The notes beneath the pieces were generated by a model, which had not been told where the DNA came from, ran no database searches, and was given only the letters and a program-made list of their open reading frames with translations. From assembly GCA_005793295.1 (NCBI GenBank), contig SXSX01000121.1:1-23200 (forward strand): a DNA stretch of 23,200 nt. Reading direction: 5' to 3'. The stretch comes from Burkholderiales bacterium (GTDB lineage: Bacteria; Pseudomonadota; Gammaproteobacteria; Burkholderiales; Burkholderiaceae_C). Positions 14,900 through 22,177 of this stretch are shown here, in pieces. Position 1 is the stretch's first letter. The number at the start of each line of letters is the position of its first letter. Position numbers and translations under genes: made by a program.

Positions 14900-15394
14900 T
14901 TAAAACTCAAGAGCCTCACTGATCGCCTTCAGCCCTGCTTTTGCGCAGGCATCGTCCGCATCTCCGCCGGGTGCACCCGAAACACCAATTCCACCAAGAA
15001 GGGTTCCTGCGCCTTCAATAACCAGACCACCGCCAGCCGCCATGACACGGGCGTGGCTCCGAAGGGCGCTCATTGGTTTACCAGCTTGTGTTTCTGCTGC
15101 AAAAATAGTGGTAGACATTTTCATACTGGCAGCAGTCCATGCTTTGTTGGTTGCAACATCAATAGTGTGAGGACCTGCAAAACGGTCTCTTATCAGTATT
15201 TGCGTCAGCCCTGCGCGATCCACGATAGCGACCGTGACTTGATAGCCATTTTTACGGCATGCATCCATTGCTGCTTTGGCTGCATTCAAGGCCGTCTCTG
15301 GCGTAAGCGATTTGGTTTGGAAGCTTGCATCTTGGCCAATCGCAGCGCCATTTAGAAATAGAACAAGAGCAGCAATGAAAAAATTTTGAGTCAT
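14900..15394 (-). CDS. Exported GlcG/HbpS (DUF336) family protein
   Basis: 164 residues: signal peptide (FIAALVLFLNGAAIGQ) followed by a single GlcG/HbpS domain, recognised by LTPETALNAAKAAMDAC, VAIVDRAG, TIDVATNKAWTAASM, and the glycine-rich GGGLVIEGAGTLLGGIGVSGA, ending in an Asp/Cys region DADDACAKAG. Members bind haem or other ligands, or have unknown function; a signal peptide puts this one in the periplasm. It is on the same strand as the Crp/Fnr gene upstream (58-base gap) and the cytochromes downstream, so a haem-related or redox-sensing role for the sox cytochromes is possible but unproven. Confidence 0.85.
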   Translation of the reverse strand: MTQNFFIAALVLFLNGAAIGQDASFQTKSLTPETALNAAKAAMDACRKNGYQVTVAIVDRAGLTQILIRDRFAGPHTIDVATNKAWTAASMKMSTTIFAAETQAGKPMSALRSHARVMAAGGGLVIEGAGTLLGGIGVSGAPGGDADDACAKAGLKAISEALEF

Positions 15395-15452
15395 AAGGAA
15401 TCCTTTGTTGTCATTAAACGGTTTACGGTATCGCGCGAGCCCATCATGCCAG

Positions 15453-16157
15453 TCATCGCTTGATCAGAAGTTCGGGTTTGTTAATTTGGTACAGCCGCCC
15501 TAATTTATCTATGGGGACGATGACTTCCTCTTTTAGTAGTTTGCTGATTTCACGGCTGACAGTCTCAAATTTAAGATCTAGCATTGCGCCCATGTCTTCC
15601 CGTGAAAACAATGTACTCAGATTGGGGTTGATGGGATCGCGCATTTTTATCAGTAAATTAGCTACGCGCTGGCTAGCACTGCCAAAATTCAAGTCTGCAA
15701 TCCAGTCATCAGCATCTTTAAGCGCTCGCTGCCATTTATGCATCAAGTTTGCGTGCAGGCGCTGGCTATTACCACCCATGGAACGGATGACATCCAATGG
15801 GACACGGCAAACTGAGACAGGTGCAAGGGCAATGGCAACGCAGTCATATCGTCCTGTAGCCAACGCTTCAAGTCCTGCAACATCGCCTTGACGCAGTACG
15901 CGAACTACCCTACGCCGTCCATCATTTGCCACGCGCACTAACTTCACCATGCCACTACGCACGGTAAATATTCCTAAGGCTTGCGTACCTTCCTCATAAA
16001 GAGTCTCGCCCGGTTTGAATTCCAAATCGTCTATGGGCGCATGAATTAAACTAAAGTCTTGTTCAGACAAGTCTGCAAAAAGTACCATGTCGCGAATGCC
16101 GCAATTGCGGCAATCAGAAGTACCGCGCCAGGCCGATGCAGTCTTAATCGGGATCAT
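15453..16157 (-). CDS. Crp/Fnr-family transcriptional regulator
   Basis: 234 residues: a cyclic-nucleotide-binding-type beta-roll (GETLYEEGTQALGIFTVRSGMVKL, then DGRRRVVRVLRQGDVAGLEAL) and a C-terminal winged helix with recognition helix around FETVSREISKL. The ExxSR pattern is that of FNR-type DNA readers (TTGAT half-sites in FNR). The N-terminus has CRNCGIRD (C16, C19), resembling the start of the FNR iron-sulfur Cys cluster, but the third N-terminal Cys is missing; two more Cys lie at 106 and 117. Oxygen, redox or sulfur sensing is plausible, the ligand is not determined. Encoded 20 bases after the thioredoxin-like gene, a candidate local regulator of the sox genes. Confidence 0.9.
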   Translation of the reverse strand: MIPIKTASAWRGTSDCRNCGIRDMVLFADLSEQDFSLIHAPIDDLEFKPGETLYEEGTQALGIFTVRSGMVKLVRVANDGRRRVVRVLRQGDVAGLEALATGRYDCVAIALAPVSVCRVPLDVIRSMGGNSQRLHANLMHKWQRALKDADDWIADLNFGSASQRVANLLIKMRDPINPNLSTLFSREDMGAMLDLKFETVSREISKLLKEEVIVPIDKLGRLYQINKPELLIKR

Positions 16158-16177
16158 GGGTTGAATATCATCACAAC

Positions 16178-16651
16178 TTAGCCTTTGAGTGACATACGTG
16201 CCAGGCGTAATCTGTCATCTAAGTACGAACCGTAAAAGTCGGGTATGTAGCCGCCCACCAGACGTTCGGAAATTTCCTCACCGCCAGGACCAAAGAACAG
16301 CACCGTGGGCGCAACGCGAACGCCCCAGCTTCGAATCAGCGAATCGTGAGTTACTACTGAGCCTTTAAAGTCCTTGATCGGTGACTTACTGCGCATATCG
16401 ACTTGAACCACGGGCAAACCTTCGCGGCGAACCAATGGCGCTAGATGGCTTTCTCGTACAGTTTGGCAGTAGGGGCAACCCTCAAGACTCACCATCACTA
16501 TCAAAGGGCTGCGTTTAGCAAGTGCTTTTTTTAGATCGTCCATCAGGGACATTGACCCGGGCAGTGTCGTCTGCGAAAAAACTGGGTTGGAAACGCTCAG
16601 GCACAGGCCCGATAACAACAATGCGCGCCGCAGCAATGAATGGTTTGCCAT
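16178..16651 (-). CDS. Periplasmic thioredoxin-fold protein, SoxW-like
   Basis: 157 residues with a signal peptide (RRALLLSGLCLSVSNPVFSQ) and a thioredoxin fold whose redox site is CPYC (59-62), with the cis-Pro region VAPTVLFFG. In sox clusters SoxW-type thioredoxins reduce periplasmic partners, for example reactivating SoxYZ, with electrons from a CcdA/SoxV-type membrane reductase. No soxV is visible in this window, so the electron donor would be encoded elsewhere. The ATG overlaps the stop of the metallohydrolase gene (TGATG), implying strict co-translation. Named SoxW-like by fold and context, not by certain orthology. Confidence 0.82.
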   Translation of the reverse strand: MANHSLLRRALLLSGLCLSVSNPVFSQTTLPGSMSLMDDLKKALAKRSPLIVMVSLEGCPYCQTVRESHLAPLVRREGLPVVQVDMRSKSPIKDFKGSVVTHDSLIRSWGVRVAPTVLFFGPGGEEISERLVGGYIPDFYGSYLDDRLRLARMSLKG

Positions 16652-17619
16652 CAGTTTGCTTCGTGCTCAAGGAGCAAGTACGTGTTGTAGGCATTCATGC
16701 GGTTGGCAATTCGAAACAAAGGTAAATGCTCGAATTGTGACCAATCGGTTGCCTTGTATGCATCTTCAAAGGGCTCCATATTTCGAGCAGCTTGCGCCAT
16801 TTTGGAGCGAAGGTACTCCAGGTAGTTACGTGTAAGTTGCATGTCATTTCTCGCTTGCCTGCTAATCGCGCCATGGCCAGGAACGATGACTTGGGTATCA
16901 AAAGCTAACAATTGATCGAGTGCCAGTATCCAATGCCGACTATCGGCTTGTCCAACGTATGGAATACGGCTGCGAAAAACCAGGTCACCGGCAAAAAGTA
17001 CTTTTTCACTGGGTAAGTAGATTGCAATATCTTCGGGGGTGTGAGAGGGGCCAACGCGTTTGATTTCAAAGACGATGCCACCCACTGTGATTGAACGGTC
17101 GCTGTCAATCCATTCGTCAGCTGCAACCAGCCGCGTATCTTCGTTGACCCAGGGTGCCAACTCTTGGCGAGATGCTTCTAGCCGCAATCGCGCTGTATCT
17201 GAATTCAGATACACCCGGGCGGCCTCATGCGCCACAATTTTTGTACCTGCAGCTTTCAACGTTTGAAGGCCGTATATATGGTCGGCATGGTAATGGGTAA
17301 CCAAAACATGCGTAACGGGTTGGGTCGTTACTTTTTTTATTTCCGCCAACAAGCGAACCGCTAACGCAGGCGAACCTAGGGCATCTATGACTACAACTCC
17401 GCCCGGCGTGACTACAAAGGCTGCATTTGAGATGAAGTTTTGATTGGAAGGAGTGCCTAAGGCTGATAAACCTTCTACGTACCAAACAGAAGCAGAAACT
17501 TGTTGGGCTTTGAAAATTGGGCCATCTTCAGCCTGTACGGAGACACTGGCAAAAATCATAGTCGCCATTACGAGACCGAGTTGGGAAGCAATGTGTCTGA
17601 AATGGATCATTCTTTGCAT
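16651..17619 (-). CDS. Periplasmic metallo-beta-lactamase-fold hydrolase, SoxH-like
   Basis: 322 residues with an N-terminal signal peptide (LVMATMIFASVSVQA) and the MBL zinc motif THYHADH (108-114), plus GPSHTPEDIAIYLP, LFAGDLVFRS and VIVPGHG supplying the remaining ligands. Proteins of this type are found in sox clusters as SoxH and beside PQQ-dependent oxidation systems; their substrates are not firmly established, with thiol esters or sulfur adducts suggested. This is not an antibiotic-resistance beta-lactamase on present evidence. The first gene of the minus-strand run, transcribed away from the transporter at 17684. Confidence 0.85.
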   Translation of the reverse strand: MQRMIHFRHIASQLGLVMATMIFASVSVQAEDGPIFKAQQVSASVWYVEGLSALGTPSNQNFISNAAFVVTPGGVVVIDALGSPALAVRLLAEIKKVTTQPVTHVLVTHYHADHIYGLQTLKAAGTKIVAHEAARVYLNSDTARLRLEASRQELAPWVNEDTRLVAADEWIDSDRSITVGGIVFEIKRVGPSHTPEDIAIYLPSEKVLFAGDLVFRSRIPYVGQADSRHWILALDQLLAFDTQVIVPGHGAISRQARNDMQLTRNYLEYLRSKMAQAARNMEPFEDAYKATDWSQFEHLPLFRIANRMNAYNTYLLLEHEAN

Positions 17620-17640
17620 TCAATAGCTGTAATTTGCATT

Positions 17641-17668
17641 AATATAAGTCATTACTGAACTAACTGAA
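17641..17668 (-). promoter_or_regulatory. Candidate promoter for the SoxH-like/soxW-like/regulator operon
   Basis: In the 64-base divergent gap, the minus strand reads TTCAGT (17668-17663), a 16-base spacer, then TATATT (17646-17641), a good -10 and a moderate -35. It would give a leader of under 20 bases before the ATG at 17619. The opposite-strand promoter for the transporter must overlap, so the two genes probably share control. Confidence 0.35.
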
Positions 17669-17683
17669 TGCGTTGGAACCAAA

Positions 17684-18781
17684 ATGAATCTATCTCTACT
17701 TTTGGAACGTTACGGTGATGCTGCCATTTTGTCGATTGGTGGAGCGCTTATCGGCATGTTGTTTGGATTTTCAGCACAACGATCTAAATTCTGCCTACGA
17801 TCTGCAGTGATTGAATTTTGGCATCACCGCATGGGCGAAAAACTATCAGTGTGGCTATTGGCATTTTCCAGTGCCGTTGTTGCTGTGCAATTGCTCATTT
17901 TTATGAATGCATTGGACGTGAGTTCAGCTCGACAACTCTCTGCCAAAGGGAGTCTATCGGGTGCCGTAGTAGGTGGGTTGTTATTCGGAGCTGGAATGAT
18001 CATGACACGAGGCTGCGCCAGTCGACTGCTGGTACTTTCCGCCAATGGTAATTTGCGCGCTTTGTTATCGGGATTGGTTTTTGCCGTGACGGCCCAAGCG
18101 GCACTTTCTGGCGCACTTTCCCCATTACGAAACACTATCAGTTCTTGGTGGACTGTAGAAGGAGGAGCAAGCCGAGATCTTTTGTCAATCACAGGACTGG
18201 GGCATGCAGGGGGATTGGTATTTGGGCTGGTTTGGCTCGCTGCAGCTTTATTTTTTTCCATTCGCAGTGGATGGGGCCTTTGGAAGTGGGTAGGTGGCGT
18301 AGGGACAGGATTAGCCGTTGCAGCAGGTTGGTGGCTTACCTACCAAGTTTCAACCCAGTCTTTTGAAGTTGTGCAGGTGCAAGGGCTTACTTTCAGCGGC
18401 CCTTCCGCTGAGTGGTTGATGCGCATTTTGGCTACGCCCACGCCTGCCATCGGATTTGACTTTGGATTACTTCCTGGCGTATTTATTGGTTCATTTCTAG
18501 GCGCATGGGCGGGTCGCGACTTAAAGCTCGAAGGGTTCAAGGACGGCTACAGCATGACCCGATACATTAGTGGAGCAGTGTTAATGGGATTTGGCTCGAT
18601 GCTTGCGGGGGGGTGCGCAGTAGGGGCCGGCATGACTGGCGGATCAGTTTTTGCCCTTACAGCATGGATTGCATTGGTGGGTATGTGGATTGGTGCGGGT
18701 CTGATGGATCGATGGATGGACGATGAGGCATCACACCACTCTCCCGTCAAGTTGCCTGCGGCAAACCCACAGGCAACTTGA
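17684..18781 (+). CDS. YeeE/YedE-family sulfur-compound transporter (SoxT/TsuA-like)
   Basis: 365-residue inner-membrane protein with about nine or ten helices in two internal halves. The conserved cysteine motifs of the YeeE/YedE (TsuA) thiosulfate-uptake family are present: SKFCLRSA (C37), TRGCASRL (C111) and AGGCAVGAGMTGGS (C311). In that family, Cys residues pass thiosulfate through the pore. In sox clusters the same family is called SoxT and is thought to move sulfur compounds or signal to the regulator. It is the only plus-strand gene in the middle of the island, divergent from the SoxH-like gene. It ends 3 bases before the convergent DUF2892 gene, with a hairpin over its last codons. 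Confidence 0.9.
   Translation: MNLSLLLERYGDAAILSIGGALIGMLFGFSAQRSKFCLRSAVIEFWHHRMGEKLSVWLLAFSSAVVAVQLLIFMNALDVSSARQLSAKGSLSGAVVGGLLFGAGMIMTRGCASRLLVLSANGNLRALLSGLVFAVTAQAALSGALSPLRNTISSWWTVEGGASRDLLSITGLGHAGGLVFGLVWLAAALFFSIRSGWGLWKWVGGVGTGLAVAAGWWLTYQVSTQSFEVVQVQGLTFSGPSAEWLMRILATPTPAIGFDFGLLPGVFIGSFLGAWAGRDLKLEGFKDGYSMTRYISGAVLMGFGSMLAGGCAVGAGMTGGSVFALTAWIALVGMWIGAGLMDRWMDDEASHHSPVKLPAANPQAT
18748..18780. terminator. Perfect hairpin at the convergent end of the transporter gene
   Basis: CAAGTTGCCTG (18748-18758) and CAGGCAACTTG (18770-18780) form a perfect 11-bp stem with an 11-base loop, within the last codons and stop of the transporter gene. The following plus-strand bases are only moderately T-rich. 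As the two convergent genes are 2 bases apart, a terminator overlapping the coding end is expected here. Confidence 0.55.
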
Positions 18782-18783
18782 TT

Positions 18784-18993
18784 TCATGAATTTTCTGGCG
18801 GCGCTTCTTTCATTGCACATGTGCTCCAGCCAAAAATGGCATAAGGAGGACACCATCCAATAGAGCCTGTGGCCAAGGGAACTACTCCTAGCCATCCCCA
18901 AAGGCCAACCGCTCCCGTCGCAGCAAGCCCAACAAGCACCAAACCGAGACTGATGCGTGCGATGCGGTCAATACCGCCAACATTAATTTTCAT
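18784..18993 (-). CDS. DUF2892 (YgaP-type) small membrane protein
   Basis: 69 residues: starts MKINVGGIDRIARISLGLVL, typical of DUF2892, with two membrane segments and a conserved GWCPPYAIFGWSTCA region carrying two cysteines. An AGGAG Shine-Dalgarno precedes the ATG. In other bacteria this domain is fused to rhodanese (YgaP) or sits beside sulfur-transfer genes and is thought to help pass sulfur species through the membrane. Here it lies downstream of the diheme cytochrome gene of the fcc group on the same strand. Confidence 0.88.
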   Translation of the reverse strand: MKINVGGIDRIARISLGLVLVGLAATGAVGLWGWLGVVPLATGSIGWCPPYAIFGWSTCAMKEAPPENS

Positions 18994-19065
18994 AAATACT
19001 CCTAGTTAAAAGGGATAGTTTGTCTTAGCCGGTTTCCACTGTTCTGTCGATTGTGCGCTTATTGA

Positions 19066-19665
19066 CTATTTACCACTGAGGTATTCAGCAACTGCAGCAA
19101 TTTCTAACGGAGTCATCTTGGCCACAATAGAGTGCATGACTGCATTGTCATTGGTACGTTCGCGCTTGCCAAAACTTTTCAGTTGGCTCTCTATATAGCT
19201 CGCGTACTGGCCCGCAAGACGGGGTAAGTTTGACGAGCCCAGTCCGTCTTTTCCATGGCAGCTTGCACAAGCAGGAACGCCGCTGAATTTGTTGCCAAAG
19301 TGAAATACATAGTGACCTACAGATGCCAGATCCGAATCTTTAGATGGCTCAAGAGGTACTCTCATTTTTTCAAAATACCGACCCAAGGCGATCATCTCTT
19401 CGGGCTTGAGCTTAACGACCATATCGGCCATAGCGGTGCTTTTGCGTTTACCCGTCTTGAAGTTTTCAAGCTGTTTGGCAGTGTATTCCCAGTGTTGACC
19501 CGCTAATCGTGGAAATACCTCACTTGATGACTCCCCTTCCATGCCGTGACAAAGAAAACAGACGCCAGCGACGATTTTTTGGGCCCGTGCTTCATCGGTC
19601 TGAGCGCCTGCATACCCGGCCCAAACACATACCCATGCTAAAGCCCACCGCTTGAGAGTGCACAT
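19066..19665 (-). CDS. Periplasmic diheme cytochrome c (c4-like)
   Basis: 199 residues from the ATG at 19665, which lies 1 base after the fccB stop (TAATATG), so it is translationally coupled; the open frame extending to 19764 overlaps fccB and is spurious. Signal peptide LAWVCVWAGYAGAQ, then two tandem class I haem domains: CFLCH at 36-40 and CASCH at 133-137, each followed by a PRLAGQ-type segment, the cytochrome c4 pattern. It may accept electrons from FccAB or be an additional subunit of the sulfide dehydrogenase. Classical FccA proteins of Chromatium are diheme, so this gene could also be viewed as the functional FccA equivalent. Confidence 0.9.
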   Translation of the reverse strand: MCTLKRWALAWVCVWAGYAGAQTDEARAQKIVAGVCFLCHGMEGESSSEVFPRLAGQHWEYTAKQLENFKTGKRKSTAMADMVVKLKPEEMIALGRYFEKMRVPLEPSKDSDLASVGHYVFHFGNKFSGVPACASCHGKDGLGSSNLPRLAGQYASYIESQLKSFGKRERTNDNAVMHSIVAKMTPLEIAAVAEYLSGK

Positions 19666-19666
19666 A

Positions 19667-20950
19667 TTAAGCCAGAGTGTCGGCCCAAATGTTTCGAGCC
19701 CAAGACATGGCATATCGTCCTTCAAGCTCATTGGCCGCACTTGAAACGCCACCCGAACCGGCAACGGTCACCATCGTTTTTTTAGTTGCGTCATATTGAT
19801 GCACGCTAGAGACGTGGACGACATCTTCATCGCTTACAAAACTATAGCAAGTGTTGTTATAAATAGGCATCGCATTAGGCGACTTACCCGTTAGTAGTGC
19901 CACCACAGCAGCAGCGCATGTTTTCCCGTGTTGATTGGCCATATGTCCAGATTTGGGCATAGCTGGTGCAATTTGAATGGAATCTCCCAGAACATGAATG
20001 TTTGGAGCCGCCTTGGACTCAAAGGTCAGAAAATCAACCTCACACCAGCGCTTATTAGCTGTTGCCAAACCTGTTTTTACAGCAATGTCACCCGCCCGCA
20101 TCGGAGGGATTACATTGAGAACATCGGCTTTGATGCTGTCATTGAATTCGAATTTCAAAGTGTTACTTGCCGCATCAACATCCGTGAGAGCATGCTTAGG
20201 TCGGTATTCCACAATATTTTTGTACCGCTCGCTCCATGCCTTTTTAAACAACGGCCCTTTGGATGTGACGTCGTCATTAGCATCCAAAATCAGAACCTTA
20301 CTTTTGGGCTTGGCTTTACTAAAGTAACTGGCGATTTGGCAGGCGCGTTCATAAGGGCCAGGGGGACATCTGTAGGGAGCAAATGGGATGGCCATCGCAT
20401 AAACGCCACCATCTGGCATCGCTTCCAATTGTTTGCGAAGGGCTACGGTTTGGGGTCCCGCCTTCCAAGAATGTAGAACTTTGTCTTGGGCACCCGGTTT
20501 GGACATGCCTGGGAGGGTTTCCCACATAAAGTCGACTCCCGGCGAAAGTATCAGCCGGTCATAGGCTAGTTCTGCGCCACCTGCGAGTTTGACCATCCTT
20601 TTATCGGGGTCGATAGAAGTCACCATGTCACGCACCATCTTGACACCGTGCCGACTTGATAAGTTGTCATACGGCGTAGTTATGTCTGCCATCGACTTAC
20701 TGCCACCCAAAACCAAGTTGGAAATCGGGCAAGAAATAAACGTGGCGTTGGGCTCTACCAACGTAACCTGAATTCCGTAATCTGACCACATGCGGATGTA
20801 CTTGGCAGTGGTTGCACCCCCATAGCCCCCACCGACGACGACGACTTTGGGCCCCTTGTCGCCAACGCCACTCGCGCACCCACTGATCAATCCCATTGCA
20901 CTTAGAGCGCTAGCACTACTGATACTCTGAACAAATTGACGACGTTTCAT
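19667..20950 (-). CDS. fccB: FccB, flavoprotein subunit of flavocytochrome c sulfide dehydrogenase
   Basis: 427 residues that oxidise sulfide in the periplasm using FAD. An AAGGAG Shine-Dalgarno precedes the ATG. The N-terminus has KRRQF and a hydrophobic stretch ending ISGC25, suggesting a Tat-exported, possibly lipid-anchored protein. The FAD-binding glycine motif VVVVGGGYGG is at 36-45. The Cys expected to bind FAD covalently lies in ISCPISN (C74), and the redox-active disulfide partners correspond to YRCPPGPYERA (C195) and NNTCYSF (C368). The C-terminal part matches FCSD domains. It is encoded between a monohaem and a diheme cytochrome, all co-transcribed. Confidence 0.94.
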   Translation of the reverse strand: MKRRQFVQSISSASALSAMGLISGCASGVGDKGPKVVVVGGGYGGATTAKYIRMWSDYGIQVTLVEPNATFISCPISNLVLGGSKSMADITTPYDNLSSRHGVKMVRDMVTSIDPDKRMVKLAGGAELAYDRLILSPGVDFMWETLPGMSKPGAQDKVLHSWKAGPQTVALRKQLEAMPDGGVYAMAIPFAPYRCPPGPYERACQIASYFSKAKPKSKVLILDANDDVTSKGPLFKKAWSERYKNIVEYRPKHALTDVDAASNTLKFEFNDSIKADVLNVIPPMRAGDIAVKTGLATANKRWCEVDFLTFESKAAPNIHVLGDSIQIAPAMPKSGHMANQHGKTCAAAVVALLTGKSPNAMPIYNNTCYSFVSDEDVVHVSSVHQYDATKKTMVTVAGSGGVSSAANELEGRYAMSWARNIWADTLA

Positions 20951-20960
20951 TGCGTACTCC

Positions 20961-21266
20961 TTATTTCTTCAGTGCGGCAAAGTAGCCCGCGAGTTGTTCA
21001 AGCTGCTCGTCAGAGTAGCCCTTGGCCAGTTGGTGCATGATGGTTGCCGGCTTTTTTCCCGACTTGAAGTCCAACATCTTTTTCAACAGATCATCTTTGG
21101 GCTGCCCAGCTAAGGACTCCATTCCTGACAGTGCAATTCCAGCTGTCCCGTGGCAACTTGCACAAGCAGCGGCCATACTCCTCACCTGCAATGGATCGGC
21201 TGCTAGAGACCATGCGCAAAGTGAAAGCAGTGCGATACCTGCAGATGTTTTAAACCAAATATTCAT
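20961..21266 (-). CDS. fccA: Monohaem cytochrome c subunit of sulfide dehydrogenase (FccA-type)
   Basis: 101 residues from the ATG at 21266, chosen because AAGGAG lies seven bases upstream; the longer frame to 21302 has no such signal. Signal peptide ending SLAAD, then one c-type domain with CASCH at 35-39, a MESLAGQ segment and HQLAKGYSDEQLEQLAGYFAALKK as C-terminal helix. Its position 10 bases before fccB and its size fit the small monohaem electron-accepting subunit of flavocytochrome c. It would carry electrons from the flavin to soluble cytochrome c. Confidence 0.88.
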   Translation of the reverse strand: MNIWFKTSAGIALLSLCAWSLAADPLQVRSMAAACASCHGTAGIALSGMESLAGQPKDDLLKKMLDFKSGKKPATIMHQLAKGYSDEQLEQLAGYFAALKK

Positions 21267-21321
21267 TGCGACTCCTTCAAGTTTCACACTAAAAATTGAC
21301 ATATGAGAAAACCTAAAAATT

Positions 21322-21349
21322 TATTCGTCATCTCTTATATCTGCGAATA
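21322..21349. promoter_or_regulatory. Inverted repeat TATTCG-N16-CGAATA between fccA and the DsrE-like gene
   Basis: TATTCG (21322-21327) and CGAATA (21344-21349) are perfect inverted half-sites with a 16-base spacer in the divergent region. The pattern and position, next to a locally encoded ArsR-type regulator, suggest the operator that co-controls the two divergent units. A GCGAATA half-site also occurs upstream of the c551-like cytochrome gene near 14855. Confidence 0.45.
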
Positions 21350-21439
21350 CTATAGAGCTTGGGTGAGTTTCAGGTCAGTGAAAACCCTCAGATGCCACCA
21401 TGATCATTTAAATTTGACTATGTAACGAGGAGAATAACC

Positions 21440-21853
21440 GTGCTCAAGCTTTTATTTACTTTTTTCTTGGCTGTTTTTTTGAATGGCGTACAAGCCCAAG
21501 ACATCAAAACGGTTTATCACGTCAATACAGGTGTTGATACTGCCGCGGCTGTACTGAACAATATTCAAAATCACCTCAATGCAGACCCTAAAGCAAAGAT
21601 TGTGGTGGTCACCCACGGCTTGGGCGTTGACTTTTTGATACAGGACGCCAAGGACAACAAGGGCCGTGAATTTAGCGCTCCTGTGAGCAACTTGGCTGGC
21701 AAGGGGGTTGACTTCAGGGTCTGCAATAACACCCTTGTAACGCGGAATATCAATCCAGAAAAGCTACTCATGGAGACAAAGGTTGTTCCTTCGGGTGTTG
21801 CCGAAGTAGCACGACTGCAAGCCCGCGAAGGCTATGTGTATTTGAAACCTTGA
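21440..21853 (+). CDS. Exported DsrE/DsrF-like protein
   Basis: 137 residues starting with GTG, supported by GAGGAG eight bases upstream. Signal peptide LLFTFFLAVFLNGVQAQ, so periplasmic, unlike the cytoplasmic DsrE proteins. The domain shows KTVYHVNTG, AKIVVVTHGLGVDFL, and FRVCNNTL with the Cys conserved in this subfamily, which in DsrE-type proteins can carry a persulfide. Its stop is directly followed (no gap) by the stop of the convergent regulator. Divergent from fccA across a 173-base gap with an inverted repeat, so probably co-regulated with sulfide oxidation. A persulfide-carrier role is inferred. Confidence 0.85.
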   Translation: MLKLLFTFFLAVFLNGVQAQDIKTVYHVNTGVDTAAAVLNNIQNHLNADPKAKIVVVTHGLGVDFLIQDAKDNKGREFSAPVSNLAGKGVDFRVCNNTLVTRNINPEKLLMETKVVPSGVAEVARLQAREGYVYLKP

Positions 21854-22177
21854 TTAACTCTCGATCTGCTCGCACACCGCTTTGCACAGGCTAACAATTT
21901 TGTCGTTGTCAATACGGTAGTAAATCTGAACTCCATCTCGTCGCTTAGCCAGCACACCCGCCTTAAAAAGGGTATTGAGATGTTGCGACATGTTGGGCTG
22001 AGTCGTATCAATGCGTTCTAAAAGATAGCTTACATTTTGCTCGCCATCGCACAAGCAATTGATAATTTTGAGACGCATGGGTGCTGACATGACACCAAAA
22101 AGCTCCGCTGCTTTTTCAAAAACATGGTCAGGCTTTTCAAGCGCTGGGTGCAGACTTTGAGGCGAGGACATAGGCAT
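21854..22177 (-). CDS. ArsR-family regulator, possibly persulfide-sensing
   Basis: 107 residues with the ArsR winged-helix core: ELFGVMSAPMRLKIINCL, then TQPNMSQHLNTLFKAGVL as recognition helix and RRDGVQIYYRI as wing. It lacks the ELCVCDL metal site of arsenic sensors. Cysteines at 41, 43, 98 and 102 lie in the helix before the reader and in the last helix, roughly where SqrR/BigR/SoxR-type sulfide-responsive repressors carry their paired Cys, though the first Cys is offset by one. With the sulfur context this favours a persulfide sensor over a metal sensor (inference). Likely targets are its own gene and the fcc/dsrE divergent region. Confidence 0.88.
   Translation of the reverse strand: MPMSSPQSLHPALEKPDHVFEKAAELFGVMSAPMRLKIINCLCDGEQNVSYLLERIDTTQPNMSQHLNTLFKAGVLAKRRDGVQIYYRIDNDKIVSLCKAVCEQIES

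Noticed and set aside
16651..17619. Metallo-beta-lactamase as an antibiotic-resistance gene
   Set aside because: The fold is broad; context and periplasmic SoxH-like features point to sulfur metabolism, with no resistance-specific sign.
19667..19764. Extended N-terminus of the diheme cytochrome overlapping fccB
   Set aside because: The extension reads through fccB in another frame; the ATG at 19665 directly after the fccB stop begins a proper signal peptide.
21854..22177. ArsR protein as an arsenic regulator
   Set aside because: The ELCVCDL metal-binding motif is absent, there are no ars genes nearby, and the neighbours are all sulfur genes.
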